DNA of 64,000 nt from assembly GCF_001729785.1 (NCBI RefSeq), contig NZ_CP017183.1, positions 3,658,001-3,722,000 of the forward strand, given 5' to 3'. The stretch comes from Enterobacter hormaechei subsp. xiangfangensis. GTDB lineage: Bacteria; Pseudomonadota; Gammaproteobacteria; Enterobacterales; Enterobacteriaceae. Below the pieces are notes generated by a model. It was given only the letters and a program-made list of their open reading frames with translations, made no database searches and was not told where the DNA came from. Within the stretch, counting starts at the first letter, position 1. Each line of letters begins with the position of its first letter. A program made the position numbers and the translations under genes. Shown here piece after piece: positions 47,768 to 57,640 of the stretch.

Positions 47768-49135
47768 ATGATTAGCGTATTCGATATCTTCAAAATCGGT
47801 ATTGGTCCTTCCAGCTCTCACACCGTCGGACCAATGAAAGCCGGTAAACAATTCACGGATGACTTGATTGCACGCGGCATTTTGCACGACATCACCCGCG
47901 TGGTTGTCGATGTATATGGTTCCCTTTCCCTGACCGGTAAAGGCCACCATACCGATATTGCCATTATCATGGGGCTGGCGGGTAATCTGCCGGATACCGT
48001 TGATATTGATGCAATACCTGGCTTTATCCAGGACGTGAACACCCACGGTCGTTTGCTGCTGGCGAACGGCGAGCATGAGGTTGAATTCCCGGTTGATCAC
48101 TGCATGAATTTCCATGCGGATAACCTGTCGTTGCACGAGAATGGCATGCGCATTACCGCGCTGGCCGGCGACAAAGCGGTTTACAGCCAGACGTATTACT
48201 CCATCGGCGGCGGGTTTATCGTCGACGAGGACCATTTTGGTCAAAGCACCAATTCTGCTGTTGATGTGCCGTACCCTTACAAAAACGCGGCCGACTTACA
48301 GCGTCACTGCCAGGAGACAGGGCTTTCTCTCTCCGGCCTGATGATGAAAAACGAGCTGGCCCTGCACAGCAAAGAGGAACTGGAACAGCACTTCGCTAAC
48401 GTCTGGGAAGTGATGCGCAGCGGCATTGAGCGCGGGATCACCACCGAAGGCGTGCTGCCGGGTAAACTGCGTGTTCCGCGTCGTGCGGCTGCGCTGCGCC
48501 GCATGCTGGTCAGCGCCGACAAAACCACCACCGATCCGATGGCCGTCGTCGACTGGATCAACATGTTCGCGCTGGCGGTGAACGAAGAGAACGCCGCGGG
48601 CGGCCGCGTCGTCACCGCACCAACCAACGGGGCGTGCGGCATTGTTCCGGCGGTCCTGGCGTATTACGACAAGTTTATCCGTGAAGTGAACGCAAACTCA
48701 CTTGCACGCTACCTGCTGGTCGCCAGTGCGATTGGCTCACTGTACAAGATGAACGCCTCAATTTCTGGCGCGGAAGTAGGCTGTCAGGGTGAAGTGGGCG
48801 TAGCCTGCTCTATGGCGGCGGCGGGTCTGGCCGAATTGCTGGGCGCAAGCCCTGCGCAGGTTTGTATCGCGGCGGAAATCGGCATGGAACATAACCTGGG
48901 GCTGACCTGCGATCCGGTCGGCGGACAGGTCCAGGTGCCATGCATCGAACGTAACGCCATCGCCTCGGTGAAAGCAGTGAACGCGGCCCGTATGGCGCTG
49001 CGTCGTACCAGCGAACCGCGCGTCTGCCTCGACAAGGTTATCGAAACCATGTACGAAACCGGCAAAGATATGAACGCCAAATACCGCGAAACCTCCCGCG
49101 GTGGCCTGGCGATGAAGATCGTCACCTGCGATTAA
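47768..49135 (+). CDS. sdaB: L-serine ammonia-lyase SdaB
   Basis: Deaminates L-serine to pyruvate and ammonia with an oxygen-labile [4Fe-4S] cluster. The 455 residues match E. coli. Conserved cysteines lie in TNGACGIVPAVLAYY, GEVGVACSMAAAGLAELLG, NLGLTCDPVGG and QVPCIERNAIASVKA. It starts 62 bases after sdaC and shares its transcript, and is followed by a terminator. Confidence 0.97.
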   Translation: MISVFDIFKIGIGPSSSHTVGPMKAGKQFTDDLIARGILHDITRVVVDVYGSLSLTGKGHHTDIAIIMGLAGNLPDTVDIDAIPGFIQDVNTHGRLLLANGEHEVEFPVDHCMNFHADNLSLHENGMRITALAGDKAVYSQTYYSIGGGFIVDEDHFGQSTNSAVDVPYPYKNAADLQRHCQETGLSLSGLMMKNELALHSKEELEQHFANVWEVMRSGIERGITTEGVLPGKLRVPRRAAALRRMLVSADKTTTDPMAVVDWINMFALAVNEENAAGGRVVTAPTNGACGIVPAVLAYYDKFIREVNANSLARYLLVASAIGSLYKMNASISGAEVGCQGEVGVACSMAAAGLAELLGASPAQVCIAAEIGMEHNLGLTCDPVGGQVQVPCIERNAIASVKAVNAARMALRRTSEPRVCLDKVIETMYETGKDMNAKYRETSRGGLAMKIVTCD

Positions 49136-49142
49136 GCCTCTC

Positions 49143-49177
49143 AGGAAGCCTCGTTTTGCGAGGCTTCTTCCTGTTTT
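49143..49177 (+). terminator. Intrinsic terminator after sdaB
   Basis: Stem GAAGCCTC-gttttgc-GAGGCTTC followed by TTCCTGTTTT, 9 bases after the sdaB stop. Confidence 0.8.
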
Positions 49178-49247
49178 CCCCACCATTCATAGTTTCATGC
49201 TGCGCTCAGTGTTACCCTTCACCCATTAGACAGAAGGGAGATTATCT

Positions 49248-50003
49248 GTGGCCGTTCATTTGCTTATCGTCGATGCTCTTAACCTGATTCGCCGTATTCA
49301 TGCGGTACAGGGCACACCCTGCAAGGACACCTGTTTACACGCGCTGGAGCAGCTTATCCGCCACAGTGAACCCACCCATGCGGTCGCGGTTTTTGATGAC
49401 GAAGCCCGCAACACGGGCTGGCGGCACCAGCGCCTGCCGGACTACAAAGCCGGGCGTGCGCCGATGCCGGACGATCTGCACGCAGAAATGCCCGCTATCC
49501 GCGCGGCCTTTGAGCAGCGCGGCGTTCCGTGCTGGGGCGCCCACGGTAATGAGGCTGACGATTTAGCCGCAACGCTGGCGGTTAAAGTCGCGAGCGCCGG
49601 ACATCAGGCGACTATCGTTTCAACCGACAAAGGCTACTGCCAGCTGCTCTCCCCCACTATCCGTATTCGCGACTATTTTCAAAAACGCTGGCTGGACGCG
49701 CCGTTCATTGCCAGCGAGTTTGGCGTATCGCCTGAGCAACTGCCGGATTACTGGGGGCTGGCGGGGATCAGCAGCTCTAAAGTGCCGGGTGTCGCCGGTA
49801 TTGGACCCAAAAGCGCCGCACAGCTGCTGACGGAGTTTCAGAGTCTGGAAGGGATGTACGCCCGGCTGAACGAGGTGCCGGATAAATGGCGCAAAAAGCT
49901 GGAGGCGCATAAAGAAATGGCGTTTATCTGCCGGGAGGTGGCGACGCTACAGACGGATTTACAACTGGACGGGAATTTACAGCAGTTAAGGTTAGAGCGT
50001 TAA
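49248..50003 (+). CDS. xni: Flap endonuclease Xni (ExoIX)
   Basis: A 251-residue FEN-family nuclease related to the Pol I 5' nuclease domain. The start codon is GTG, preceded by AAGGGAGATTATCT, giving [16 protein letters not shown]. Conserved parts are [41 protein letters not shown] and the helix-hairpin-helix region [16 protein letters not shown]. In E. coli the fuc operon follows xni; here rlmM follows directly after a REP. Confidence 0.95.
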   Translation: MAVHLLIVDALNLIRRIHAVQGTPCKDTCLHALEQLIRHSEPTHAVAVFDDEARNTGWRHQRLPDYKAGRAPMPDDLHAEMPAIRAAFEQRGVPCWGAHGNEADDLAATLAVKVASAGHQATIVSTDKGYCQLLSPTIRIRDYFQKRWLDAPFIASEFGVSPEQLPDYWGLAGISSSKVPGVAGIGPKSAAQLLTEFQSLEGMYARLNEVPDKWRKKLEAHKEMAFICREVATLQTDLQLDGNLQQLRLER

Positions 50004-50019
50004 AACAACTACACGATTT

Positions 50020-50050
50020 TGTAGGCCCGGTAAGCGCAGCGCCACCGGGC
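50020..50050. repeat. REP-type palindrome between xni and rlmM
   Basis: Identical over 31 bases to the unit at 10500-10530 (TGTAG, then arms GCCCGGT and ACCGGGC). It separates the convergent ends of xni and rlmM and marks the place of the fuc operon in E. coli. Confidence 0.8.
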
Positions 50051-50060
50051 GTTACAAACG

Positions 50061-51161
50061 TTATCGCTCGTCGCGACGCCCCCCCACGGCCGCCCACCAG
50101 CGACGGATATGCACCGTCACTTCTTCGCGGTCGTGATAAAGCTGACGCGCCTGGATTTCCGCGTTAATCCCGTGTTCATCCAGCTGCTGCTGAATGTAGG
50201 CCAGGTTCTGCGACACCTCCTCATAGCGCTTTTTCATCGGCAGCTTGAGGTTGAAAATGGTCTCGCGACACCAGCCGTTCACCAGCCAGGAGGCCATCAG
50301 CGCGGCCACTTTCGCCGGTTTCTCAACCATGTCGCACACCATCCAGGAGATGTTGTTGCGGTTCGGGCGATAGCGGAAACCGTCTTCACGCAGCCAGGTG
50401 ACCTGTCCGGTGTCCATCAGGCTTTGCGCCATTGGGCCGTTATCAACGGACGATACCCACATGTTGCGTTTCACCAGCTGATAGGTCCAGCCGCCCGGGC
50501 ACGCGCCAAGGTCGACGGCATACATGCCGTTTGCCAGCCGTTCGTCCCACTCGTCCGCCGGGATAAAGACGTGAAACGCCTCCTCCAGCTTGAGGGTTGA
50601 ACGGCTCGGCGCATCTGCCGGGAAGCGCAGACGCGGGATCCCCATAAAGAACGGCGAGTTATTGGTGGTATACGAGTAGCCTGCGTAACAACATCCTGGC
50701 GCAATAAAGAAGATATGCACGACTGGGCGCTTTGGCGTTTCGTAGTTTGTCAGCACACCCGCATCACGCAGCGCCGCGCGCAGCGGCACGGTGAACTTAC
50801 GGCAGAACTTCATCAGCTCTTTGCTTTCGTTGGTGTCGGCCACTTCCACGCGCAAATCGCCGCCCTTCTCCACCACGCCCTGCAACAGGCCAACAATCGG
50901 CGTGATGCGATCTTCCGGCGGAAGATCTTTCAGCAGTTCACCCGCGACAAACATCTGACGGGCGAAAATCAATGAGCTGAACGGCAGTTCGCGCGCCAGC
51001 TTGTCGGCATCATCAGGCTGATAGCATTCAAATACCACATAGCCCGCGTTCTCTTTGACGCGAGCGAATCCAAAGACTTCACGCTTCGCCGCTTTATCGG
51101 TGATTTCCGCGGCGCACTCTTTCTCAAACCCCGGGCGACAATATAAAACAACCTTATTCAT
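50061..51161 (-). CDS. rlmM: 23S rRNA (cytidine(2498)-2'-O)-methyltransferase RlmM
   Basis: Methylates the ribose of C2498 in 23S rRNA with SAM. An N-terminal THUMP-like domain is followed by a Rossmann methyltransferase domain with [17 protein letters not shown] near residue 223 and [32 protein letters not shown] at 51161 gives 366 residues as in E. coli; a TTG two codons upstream is rejected. The first 8 bases lie inside the ygdD end. Confidence 0.96.
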   Translation of the reverse strand: MNKVVLYCRPGFEKECAAEITDKAAKREVFGFARVKENAGYVVFECYQPDDADKLARELPFSSLIFARQMFVAGELLKDLPPEDRITPIVGLLQGVVEKGGDLRVEVADTNESKELMKFCRKFTVPLRAALRDAGVLTNYETPKRPVVHIFFIAPGCCYAGYSYTTNNSPFFMGIPRLRFPADAPSRSTLKLEEAFHVFIPADEWDERLANGMYAVDLGACPGGWTYQLVKRNMWVSSVDNGPMAQSLMDTGQVTWLREDGFRYRPNRNNISWMVCDMVEKPAKVAALMASWLVNGWCRETIFNLKLPMKKRYEEVSQNLAYIQQQLDEHGINAEIQARQLYHDREEVTVHIRRWWAAVGGRRDER

Positions 51162-51549
51162 GAACAACGCCCTTGCGTTTCAGACGGATAGCTCCGATAA
51201 ACATTAACACCCAACCCGCCAGGAAGCTGACGCCGCCGACAGGTGTAACAAACGCCCACAGGCGTAAATGCGACAGCGCCAGACAGTAAAGACTGCCGCT
51301 GAACAGTACGGTACCCAGCGCCAGAAAGACGCTGCTCCAGTAAAACCAGATGCTGATGCGGCGCTGCATCGCCACCGCCAGCCCAAAAATTGCCAGCGTG
51401 TGGAACGCCTGATATTCAAGGCCGGTCTGGATCCACCCCATCTCCACAACGCCCAGAGATTTGCTTAAGACATGCGCGCCAAACGCGCCCAGAGCTACAA
51501 AAATAAAGCCACTCACCGCGGCGAAAATCAGCATGAATCGGCTGGTCAT
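51154..51549 (-). CDS. ygdD: DUF423 inner-membrane protein YgdD
   Basis: A small membrane protein of unknown function, 131 residues with four hydrophobic segments ([20 protein letters not shown] at the start, [20 protein letters not shown] in the middle). [14 protein letters not shown] at 51549 is the family start; the longer frame to 51585 does not match. It overlaps rlmM by 8 bases and follows gcvA, so gcvA-ygdD-rlmM may be one transcript. Confidence 0.92.
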   Translation of the reverse strand: MTSRFMLIFAAVSGFIFVALGAFGAHVLSKSLGVVEMGWIQTGLEYQAFHTLAIFGLAVAMQRRISIWFYWSSVFLALGTVLFSGSLYCLALSHLRLWAFVTPVGGVSFLAGWVLMFIGAIRLKRKGVVHE

Positions 51550-51588
51550 GTTTAAGTCCTGAATTGATGCGTGCCCGGCACACAAACG

Positions 51589-52506
51589 TTATTGTTCATA
51601 CCTGAAGCGGAATTTTTCTTGCTCGCTTGCCGCTTTCGCCAGTATCCACTGCCGGAAAGCGGCTATTTTACCCAGTTCTGCCTGACTGTCATGACAAACC
51701 AGATAAAATGCATTCTTGCTGACCAGTACATCGTTAAATGGGCAAACCAGACGGCCTGCCTCAATTTCGGACTGCGCCATAACGTTGTTTGCCAACGCCA
51801 CGCCCTGCCCGTGAATGGCAGCCTGTAGCACCATCGCGCTGTGGCTAAAAATGGGCCCCTGCTGCACGTTTATATGATTAAGACCTAACTGGCGGGTATA
51901 AGTTTGCCAGTCGCGACGCGACGCATCGTGCAAAAGCGTATGTTGCGCCAGATCGGCGGGCGTTTTGAGCGCTTTATCCCCCGTCAGCAGCAGCGGTGAA
52001 CAGACCGGCAACAGATATTCTGCGTATAATTTTTCCACACGCAAGCCCGGCCAGTTACCGCGACCGTAAAAAATCGCCACGTCCACATCATCTGCAAGCT
52101 TGTCTTCCTGACGGTCCACCGCCTGGATTCGGACATCGATTCCCGGATAAGTTGAGTTAAAGCTTGAGAGTCGCGGCACCAGCCACTGAATGGCAAAACT
52201 GGGCAATAAACTCACAGTCAGGGCGCCTTTTGCGCTCCGGGCCTGAAGCTTGCGAGTGGCTTCCGTCAGCTGGGAAAAAATCTCTTTAATATCCTGAAAA
52301 TAGCTCTGCCCCTCTTCGGTCAACAGCAACGAACGGTTGCGTCGACGGAACAGCTTAAGCCCCAGAAAATCCTCCAGAGACTTGATTTGATGACTTACTG
52401 CGGCCTGTGTCACAAAAAGCTCATCGGCTGCGCGGGTGAAGCTGAGGTGGCGTGCTGCTGCATCAAAAACACGTAATGCATTAAGGGGTGGCAATCGCTT
52501 GGACAT
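51589..52506 (-). CDS. gcvA: LysR-type regulator GcvA
   Basis: Controls the glycine cleavage genes gcvTHP and the RNA GcvB in E. coli: an activator with glycine and, with GcvR, a repressor without. The 305 residues match E. coli. The N-terminal helix-turn-helix spans LSFTRAADELFVTQAAVSHQ, followed by the LysR effector domain. It is divergent from gcvB, and the 128-base gap should hold shared GcvA sites. Confidence 0.96.
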   Translation of the reverse strand: MSKRLPPLNALRVFDAAARHLSFTRAADELFVTQAAVSHQIKSLEDFLGLKLFRRRNRSLLLTEEGQSYFQDIKEIFSQLTEATRKLQARSAKGALTVSLLPSFAIQWLVPRLSSFNSTYPGIDVRIQAVDRQEDKLADDVDVAIFYGRGNWPGLRVEKLYAEYLLPVCSPLLLTGDKALKTPADLAQHTLLHDASRRDWQTYTRQLGLNHINVQQGPIFSHSAMVLQAAIHGQGVALANNVMAQSEIEAGRLVCPFNDVLVSKNAFYLVCHDSQAELGKIAAFRQWILAKAASEQEKFRFRYEQ

Positions 52507-52599
52507 GGTTATCTGGCTTAGATGTTAACGAGATTTAACATATAGGAAACAACGTTTAACCTATTAGTTTTTTTTATCTGAGCCATTATAATTTGTCCG

Positions 52600-52628
52600 T
52601 TGAGGAACTACCAGCAAATACCTATAGT
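52600..52628 (+). promoter_or_regulatory. gcvB promoter
   Basis: A -35 element TTGAGG (52600-52605) and a -10 element TATAGT (52623-52628) with a 17-base spacer sit 6 bases before the gcvB start. AT-rich GcvA-type sequence (CCTATTAG near 52559) lies upstream. Confidence 0.75.
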
Positions 52629-52634
52629 GGCGGC

Positions 52635-52842
52635 ACTTCCTGAGCCGGAACGAAAAGCTTTTTTTGGAATGCGTGTTCTGAAGGGCTTTTGGCTTACGGT
52701 TGTGATGTTGTGTTGTTGTGTTTGCAATTGGTCTGCGATTCAGACCACGGTAGCAACGCTACCAATTTTTCACTTCCTGTACATTTACCCTGTCTGTCCA
52801 TAGTGATTAATGTAGCACCGCCAACTTGCGGTGCTTTTTTTT
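52635..52842 (+). ncRNA. gcvB: GcvB small regulatory RNA
   Basis: An Hfq-dependent RNA of about 208 bases that represses many amino-acid and peptide transport mRNAs. It starts ACTTCCTGAGCCGG and contains the G/U-rich R1 seed (TTGTGATGTTGTGTTGTTG, about 52699-52725), the R2 region TTCACTTCCTGTACATTTAC, and the terminator GCACCGCC-aactt-GCGGTGC with TTTTTTTT. It matches the E. coli RNA over almost its whole length and has the same position between gcvA and ygdI. Confidence 0.97.
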
Positions 52843-52856
52843 CGCTTATCTAACTG

Positions 52857-53084
52857 TTAATGCTCGATTTCCTTCATCTCTTTCACGTCAGTGCGATTGA
52901 TCTGCTGTTTGTTCCCGTTAGCATCTTTGTATGAAATCATCCCGGTATCATTATCGGTTGTCGGTTTCCCTTCAGAGACGATAGATCGACCATCGTTGGT
53001 ATGCATTACGTAGTTATTTCCAGAACAGGCGCTCAGGGCAAAGGTCAACGCACAGGCAGAAATGATTGCAGCTGTCTTTTTCAT
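52857..53084 (-). CDS. ygdI: Small DUF903 lipoprotein YgdI
   Basis: A 75-residue predicted lipoprotein of unknown function. The signal peptide MKKTAAIISACALTFALSAC ends in the lipobox LSAC, with Ser next to the lipidated Cys. The mature part is a small DUF903 beta domain (VMHTNDGRSIVSEGKP). ATG at 53084 is preceded by AAAGGAGATAATC. It converges on gcvB, with 14 bases between the ends. Confidence 0.93.
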   Translation of the reverse strand: MKKTAAIISACALTFALSACSGNNYVMHTNDGRSIVSEGKPTTDNDTGMISYKDANGNKQQINRTDVKEMKEIEH

Positions 53085-53275
53085 GATTATCTCCTTTAGC
53101 AATTAATGCTATTCAAACCTCGATTTATAACAGGCTAAAACATCCGCCTAACACTATTTAGCATAACCTGCTTTTTCAGACTCGCCAGGATAAGCAGACA
53201 AATCTGATAGATATCAACTTCCTTGCCCTGCCGATGAATTTGCGCGACGATCGTAGAATCGATATGAGGAATTCC

Positions 53276-54481
53276 ATGAACGCTTTCAGTCCTGCGCAGT
53301 TTCGCGCACAGTTTCCCGCGCTGGCCGATGCCGGCATTTATCTTGATAGCGCTGCCACGGCCCTTAAACCGCAGGCGGTGATTGAGGCAACCCGCCAGTT
53401 TTACAGCCTGAGCGCCGGGAACGTGCACCGCAGCCAGTATGCCGACGCGCAGCGCTTAACGGCGCAATACGAAGCCGCACGGGATCAGGTCGCGCGCCTG
53501 ATCAATGCTGACAGCGGTAAGAACATCGTCTGGACGCGGGGCACCACCGAGGCCATTAACATGGTTGCGCAATGTTACGCGCGTCCGCTGTTGCAGCCCG
53601 GGGATGAGATCATCGTCAGCGAGGCGGAACACCACGCCAACCTGGTGCCCTGGCTGATGGTGGCCGAACAAACCGGGGCACAGGTTGTAAAGCTCCCGTT
53701 GGGTGCGGACTTCCTGCCTGACGTGGCGCGTCTGCCTGAGCTGATTACGCCGCGCAGCCGTATTCTGGCGCTGGGGCAGATGTCCAACGTCACCGGCGGC
53801 TGCCCGGATCTGGCGCGTGCCATTGAGATTGCCCATGCCAGCGGCGTGGTGGTGATGGTCGACGGTGCGCAGGGTGTGGTGCATTTTCCGGCTGACGTTC
53901 AGGCGCTGGATATCGACTTCTATGCCTTCTCAGGACACAAATTGTACGGGCCAACAGGTATCGGCGCGCTGTACGGCAAACCTGAACTGCTGGCCCGGAT
54001 GACGCCGTGGCTCGGCGGCGGCAAGATGATTACCGAAGTCACCTTCGACGGTTTTAAAACGCAGGATGTGCCCTACCGCCTGGAAGCCGGTACCCCAAAC
54101 GTGGCCGGGGTTATCGGTCTGAGCGCAGCGCTCGAATGGCTGGCAGAAACGGACGTGGTTCAGGCTGAAAGCTGGAGCCGGGGTCTGGCGACGCTGGCGG
54201 AAGAAGAACTGAAAAAACGTCCGGGTTTTCGCTCGTTCCGCGTCCAGGACTCCAGCCTGCTCGCCTTTGATTTCGCGGGCGTGCACCATAGCGACATGGT
54301 AACGCTACTTGCCGGATACGGCATTGCCCTGCGTGCCGGACAGCACTGCGCCCAGCCGCTGCTGGCGGCTATTGGCGTGAGCGGTACCCTGCGCGCCTCG
54401 TTTGCACCGTACAATACAAAAAGTGACGTCGATGCGCTGGTTTCCGCCGTCGACCGCGCCCTGGAATTACTGGTGGATTAA
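53276..54481 (+). CDS. csdA: Cysteine desulfurase CsdA
   Basis: A PLP enzyme that removes sulfur from cysteine or cysteine sulfinate and passes it to CsdE. The PLP lysine is Lys222 in [11 protein letters not shown] and the sulfur-carrying cysteine is Cys358 in [27 protein letters not shown] at 53276, preceded by GAGGAATTCC, gives 401 residues as in E. coli. The stop overlaps the csdE start as TAATG. Confidence 0.96.
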   Translation: MNAFSPAQFRAQFPALADAGIYLDSAATALKPQAVIEATRQFYSLSAGNVHRSQYADAQRLTAQYEAARDQVARLINADSGKNIVWTRGTTEAINMVAQCYARPLLQPGDEIIVSEAEHHANLVPWLMVAEQTGAQVVKLPLGADFLPDVARLPELITPRSRILALGQMSNVTGGCPDLARAIEIAHASGVVVMVDGAQGVVHFPADVQALDIDFYAFSGHKLYGPTGIGALYGKPELLARMTPWLGGGKMITEVTFDGFKTQDVPYRLEAGTPNVAGVIGLSAALEWLAETDVVQAESWSRGLATLAEEELKKRPGFRSFRVQDSSLLAFDFAGVHHSDMVTLLAGYGIALRAGQHCAQPLLAAIGVSGTLRASFAPYNTKSDVDALVSAVDRALELLVD

Positions 54482-54927
54482 TGACAAGTTCAGCTTTAGC
54501 CGGACACCCGTTCGGCACCGTTATTACTGAAGAGACGTTAAAACAGACCTTTGTCCCGCTCACGCAGTGGGAAGATAAATATCGTCAGCTGATCCTGCTG
54601 GGCAAACAGCTGCCCACCCTGTCAGACGATCTGAAGTCACAGGCGAAGGAGATCGCTGGCTGCGAGAACCGCGTCTGGCTTGGGTTTAGCGTATCCGGTG
54701 AGAAACTGCATTTCTTCGGCGACAGCGAGGGACGCATTGTTCGCGGTCTGCTGGCGGTGCTGTTGACCGCAATCGAAGGGAAAAGCGCCGCAGAGCTGCT
54801 GGCGCATTCTCCGCTGGCGCTGTTTGATGAGCTGGGACTTCGCACGCAGCTTAGCGCCTCGCGCGGTCAGGGACTGATTGCGCTAAACGACGCGGTGCTG
54901 GATGCCGCCCGTCAGGCTCAGGCCTGA
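54481..54927 (+). CDS. csdE: Sulfur acceptor protein CsdE
   Basis: A SufE-type acceptor that takes persulfide sulfur from CsdA. The acceptor cysteine is Cys61 in [10 protein letters not shown]. The 148 residues compare with 147 in E. coli. Translationally coupled to csdA; the 3' end overlaps convergent tcdA by 10 bases. Confidence 0.95.
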   Translation: MTSSALAGHPFGTVITEETLKQTFVPLTQWEDKYRQLILLGKQLPTLSDDLKSQAKEIAGCENRVWLGFSVSGEKLHFFGDSEGRIVRGLLAVLLTAIEGKSAAELLAHSPLALFDELGLRTQLSASRGQGLIALNDAVLDAARQAQA

Positions 54928-55724
54928 CGTTCCGCCTTCGCCATCATCTTCTTCAGGGCGTGAGAGACCGCCACAAAGCCGAAGGAGGCGGTCACCATGG
55001 TGGCCGCTCCAAACCCAGAGGCACAATCCATCCGCTTTGGCCCTTCCGCCGTGCTTTTCATCGCACAAACTGAACCATCCGCCTGCGGGTAGACCAGCGC
55101 TTCGGTGGAGAACACGCAGTCGACGCCCAGCTTGCCCTTGCTGTTCTTCACCACATTGAAGTCGCTCTTCAGGCGTTCACGCAGCTTGGCAGCCAGCGGA
55201 TCCTGAATGGTTTTCGCCAGATCCGCCACCTGGATCTGCGTCGGATCGATTTGCCCGCCCGCGCCGCCGGTCGTGACCAGCGGCACCTTGTAACGACGAC
55301 AGTAAGCGATCAGCGCCGCTTTTGGCCGCACGCTGTCGATGGCGTCAATCACATAGCTGTAGCCTTTGCTCATGTACTCCGCGACGTTATCTGCCGTCAC
55401 AAAGTCGTCGATCACCGTCACCCGGCACTCCGGGTTGATGAGACGAATACGCTCCGCCATCACCTCGGACTTCGCCAGACCGACGTTATCACGCAGGGCG
55501 TGGATCTGACGGTTAGTGTTAGTCACGCAGACATCATCCATATCAATCAACGTAATTGCGCCAATGCCGGTTCTCGCCAGCGCTTCTGCCGCCCACGAAC
55601 CCACGCCACCAATGCCCACCACGCAGACATGCGCATCCGCGAACAGTTGCAGGGCTTTTTCACCATATAACCGTGCCGTGCCGCCGAAACGCTGGCGCCA
55701 GGCATCGCTGATTACCACAGACAT
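54918..55724 (-). CDS. tcdA: tRNA cyclic N6-threonylcarbamoyladenosine(37) synthase TcdA
   Basis: An E1-like ATP-dependent dehydratase that cyclises t6A37 to ct6A in ANN-decoding tRNAs; E. coli TcdA works with CsdA-CsdE. The nucleotide loop [19 protein letters not shown] is near residues 34-52, with [13 protein letters not shown] following. The 268 residues match E. coli. Older names are YgdL and CsdL. Confidence 0.96.
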   Translation of the reverse strand: MSVVISDAWRQRFGGTARLYGEKALQLFADAHVCVVGIGGVGSWAAEALARTGIGAITLIDMDDVCVTNTNRQIHALRDNVGLAKSEVMAERIRLINPECRVTVIDDFVTADNVAEYMSKGYSYVIDAIDSVRPKAALIAYCRRYKVPLVTTGGAGGQIDPTQIQVADLAKTIQDPLAAKLRERLKSDFNVVKNSKGKLGVDCVFSTEALVYPQADGSVCAMKSTAEGPKRMDCASGFGAATMVTASFGFVAVSHALKKMMAKAERQA

Positions 55725-55737
55725 AAAACCTCAGATG

Positions 55738-55763
55738 TAAAAAGGGTGAGGTATTCCTCACCC
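55738..55763 (-). terminator. Intrinsic terminator after mltA
   Basis: On the minus strand a stem GGGTGAGG-aata-CCTCACCC is followed by TTTTTA, between the mltA stop and the tcdA start. It separates the two transcripts. Confidence 0.85.
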
Positions 55764-55799
55764 TGAACCGTAATCCGTCTTGCGCTCAGAATACCACAA

Positions 55800-56897
55800 T
55801 CAGCCGCTGAATACGTTTCCGGTACCCGGCGCTGTCTTCAGCACCCACACGCGTCCGTAGTGGTTATACCAGCCTGCACGATGGCCGGCATCCGGGCCGA
55901 TGCCCTGATAAATGTCGAAGTGCTGGCCTTTGATCGCCCCACCCACGTCCAGCGCCACCATCAGGCGTAATTCATATTTGCCGTTGAATTTGCCGTTGTT
56001 GTCGAGGAGTGGAACTTCCGCCAGCAGCGTGGTACCCGCCGGAATAATCGAACGATCCGATGCCACAGAAGCGCGGCCAATCAGCGGGACGGCGCTCGCC
56101 CCTTTCACCGGCGCAAAGTTCTGCGGTTTGAAGAAGACAAACGATGGGTTCTGCTCAAGCAGCTCACGCACTTCCGCTTCGCTGTGCTTTTCGCCCCATT
56201 CGCGGATAGCCTGCATCGACATATCTTCTCGTTTCACTTCGCCACGGTCGATCAGCACCTTACCGATGCTGCGATAGGCATGGCCATTTTTACCGGCATA
56301 GCTAAAGAAGTTCAGCGGCGAGCCGTCGCCAAAATCAATATAGCCACTGCCCTGCACGTCCATAATGAAGTTGTCCATCAGCGAGTTGCTGTAGGCCAGA
56401 ACATAATTTTCGCTCAGCGCGCCGGCGTAGATCTCGGCGCGGGACGGCAGACGACCGCGTTTCGGCGGCATACGGTAAATGGGATACTGGAACTCGCCCT
56501 GGCGCGTGTGTCGCGCCTGGACAACCGGGGTGTAGTAACCGGTAAACTGGACGTTACCGTAGTTATCCGCCCCCTCCATCTGCCAGGCATCGATACCAAA
56601 CTGGCGCATATTGCGGGTATCACCGCCTGCACGCAGCCAGTCCTGCACGGCACTATAAACGTTGTTCTGTGCGCCATACAGGCGCGGCGACGCTTTGCGG
56701 ATCTGGTACACCTGCTCGGAGAAATCCCCGGCATTGATTGGAGCACCCACGGCATCGGGCTGGTTAACTAAAGAGAAAGGCTGGGATAATTTCCCGTCTT
56801 TATACTGTTGACCGCGATCGGTCGGTTTGGAAGAGCAGGCCGCAAGAATCGCCACCATTGCGCCTGTCATCAGATACTTCGCCCAACGTCCTTTCAT
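55800..56897 (-). CDS. mltA: Membrane-bound lytic murein transglycosylase A
   Basis: An outer-membrane lipoprotein that cleaves peptidoglycan glycans to 1,6-anhydro products. The lipobox AILAACSS places the lipidated cysteine at Cys21. The MltA barrel and 3D domains are visible (FTGYYTPVVQARHTRQGEF, GRASVASDRSIIPAGTTLL, MVALDVGGAIKGQHFDIYQG). The 365 residues match E. coli. Confidence 0.96.
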   Translation of the reverse strand: MKGRWAKYLMTGAMVAILAACSSKPTDRGQQYKDGKLSQPFSLVNQPDAVGAPINAGDFSEQVYQIRKASPRLYGAQNNVYSAVQDWLRAGGDTRNMRQFGIDAWQMEGADNYGNVQFTGYYTPVVQARHTRQGEFQYPIYRMPPKRGRLPSRAEIYAGALSENYVLAYSNSLMDNFIMDVQGSGYIDFGDGSPLNFFSYAGKNGHAYRSIGKVLIDRGEVKREDMSMQAIREWGEKHSEAEVRELLEQNPSFVFFKPQNFAPVKGASAVPLIGRASVASDRSIIPAGTTLLAEVPLLDNNGKFNGKYELRLMVALDVGGAIKGQHFDIYQGIGPDAGHRAGWYNHYGRVWVLKTAPGTGNVFSG

Positions 56898-57064
56898 TAT
56901 ATCTCGTCTTTTAGTTGCCCAATTCCGCGAGATGAAGATAACAAACCCACCGTGTTAATGAAATGCAATCGCCTTCCCTTTGGCAAATTCTGCACAAAAA
57001 ATAGTCCAAAGTGGCTTTTGCCGTTCATTTTGCATACAAAATAATGAATTATGTGAAAAAGGGG

Positions 57065-57097
57065 TTGCATCACAAACCTATCCGAGTATAGTGCGCT
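57065..57097 (+). promoter_or_regulatory. Promoter of the initiator tRNA operon
   Basis: A -35 element TTGCAT (57065-57070) and a -10 element TATAGT (57087-57092) with a 16-base spacer, followed by a GC-rich discriminator GCGC. GC-rich discriminators are typical of stable-RNA promoters under (p)ppGpp control. Confidence 0.7.
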
Positions 57098-57105
57098 TCC
57101 ACGGA

Positions 57106-57182
<77 letters not shown>

Positions 57183-57219
57183 ATTAAAATTTGATGAAGT
57201 ATCTTCTACGACTGTAGAA

Positions 57220-57346
57220 GTTTTTGCGAAGTAGTTCGAATCACAGCAAGGCGACGACGCAGTGAATCCTTAGGAGCTTACTCCAGTAAGTGACTGAGGT
57301 GAACGAGGAAAGTCAACGCAGATGTGGTTTGAAATACGAAGCAAAA
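57220..57346 (+). repeat. ERIC-like element inserted in the first tRNA spacer
   Basis: The core GTGAATCC..AGGAGCTTAC / GTAAGTGACT..GGTGA is the central inverted repeat of ERIC (intergenic repeat unit) elements. Spacer 1 is 171 bases and spacer 2 is 44; the difference, 127, equals the usual ERIC length. Spacer 1 is otherwise alike: a GTAGAA hairpin first and AAAGACGGA before the next tRNA. Outer arms TTCGAATCACA (57235) and TGTGGTTTGAA (57323) pair with two G-U wobbles; inner stems are CCTTAG/CTGAGG and CTTAC/GTAAG (57268-57299). The same hairpin type occurs in RtT RNA near tyrT. Boundaries are approximate. Confidence 0.75.
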
Positions 57347-57353
57347 AGACGGA

Positions 57354-57430
<77 letters not shown>

Positions 57431-57474
57431 ATCAAATTTGAAGAAGTAAGTTTCTACAAGTGTAGAAAGACGGA

Positions 57475-57551
<77 letters not shown>

Positions 57552-57570
57552 ACACTTCTTAAAACAATAA

Positions 57571-57592
57571 ACACCCTGAAGGGTGTTTTTTT
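57571..57592 (+). terminator. Intrinsic terminator of the tRNA operon
   Basis: Stem ACACCC-tgaa-GGGTGT followed by TTTTTTT, 19 bases after the third tRNA. Confidence 0.92.
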
Positions 57593-57607
57593 GTATCTGG
57601 CGTTTGT

Positions 57608-57633
57608 GAAAATGCCGGGCATGATACCCGGCT
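57608..57633 (-). terminator. Hairpin terminator after amiC
   Basis: On the minus strand a stem GCCGGG-tatcatg-CCCGGC is followed by ATTTTC, just after the amiC stop. The U-run is weak, so termination may be partial. Confidence 0.55.
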
Positions 57634-57640
57634 TAATGCC

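Noticed and set aside
52600..52803. A 67-codon open frame on the plus strand upstream of ygdI
   Set aside because: It lies across the gcvB promoter and RNA, which match the known sRNA in detail.
57183..57353. A degraded fourth tRNA gene in the long first spacer
   Set aside because: No cloverleaf, CAT anticodon loop or TTCAAATC elbow is present; the extra 127 bases match the ERIC core.
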